From Streptococcaceae bacterium (GTDB lineage Bacteria > Bacillota > Bacilli > Lactobacillales > Streptococcaceae), in NCBI GenBank assembly GCA_031270215.1, contig JAISYB010000155.1, positions 1 through 5,906 on the forward strand: 5,906 nt of DNA, read 5' to 3'. Of this stretch, positions 5,861-5,906 are shown piece by piece. The position numbers and the translations under genes are program-made. A model generated the notes under the pieces. The model did not search any database. It had not been told where the DNA came from and saw only the letters and a program-made list of their open reading frames with translations. Every line of letters starts with the position of its first letter. Position 1 is the stretch's first letter.

Positions 5861-5896
5861 AGAGGTGCGGACTTTGTCCCAGCCTCTTGTTTTTTT
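5861..5896 (+). terminator. Intrinsic terminator
   Basis: AGAGGT (5861-5866) pairs with GCCTCT (5882-5887) and GGAC (5869-5872) pairs with GTCC (5876-5879). A 2x2 internal mismatch lies between the two helices and a TTT loop closes the hairpin. It is followed by TGTTTTTTT (5888-5896). The stem-plus-T-run layout is that of a Rho-independent terminator on the + strand. It is the best candidate for the end of the PTS transcript, though more than 400 nt past the last gene. Its right arm (GTCCCAGCCTC) could also pair partly with the GAGGCTG start of the long repeat at 5646. Confidence 0.75.
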
Positions 5897-5906
5897 GGCA
5901 AATTTT

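Noticed and set aside
1..5906. CRISPR array, tRNA, rRNA, transposase gene
   Set aside because: No regularly spaced direct repeats, no tRNA- or rRNA-like sequence, and no transposase motifs were seen on either strand.

Overview
The window comes from a low-GC Gram-positive bacterium (Firmicutes), most likely of the Listeriaceae/Enterococcaceae/Lactobacillales type. The evidence is AT-rich coding sequence with strong GGAGG ribosome binding sites, a CcpA-type cre site, a split fructose-family PTS, and a probable type VII secretion (T7SS) effector cassette. The genus cannot be fixed from the sequence alone. All six well-supported genes lie on the + strand.

Positions 1-1977 hold a three-gene cassette. 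It starts with the 3' part of a lipase-like protein whose true start lies upstream of the window. It has an N-terminal alpha/beta-hydrolase domain (GHSLG nucleophile elbow, Ser-Asp-His triad) and a C-terminal helical domain. Two small helical proteins follow, one strongly basic and one strongly acidic. This layout matches the reverse-LXG lipase effectors typified by Staphylococcus aureus TslA with its small partners. No secretion machinery and no recognisable immunity gene lie inside the window.

Positions 2077-5452 hold a sugar-uptake locus. A SorC/DeoR-type regulator with a GTG start is followed by a 505-bp gap, then three closely spaced genes for separate EIIA, EIIB and EIIC components of a fructose-family PTS. 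The phosphoryl path should run from HPr to His65 of EIIA, then Cys9 of EIIB, then the sugar carried by EIIC. The PTS promoter overlaps a near-consensus cre site, so CcpA should repress it when preferred sugars are present. The SorC protein is the obvious local regulator. No catabolic enzyme is encoded in the window, so the substrate is unknown.

The 505-bp gap (3025-3529) contains a nested long inverted repeat ending in a T-run, a possible decayed minus-strand small gene with one in-frame amber codon, a small dyad that could be an operator, and the promoter with cre. The tail (5453-5906) has no convincing gene. It carries a 120-nt long inverted repeat, further small dyads, and a clear intrinsic terminator near the right edge.
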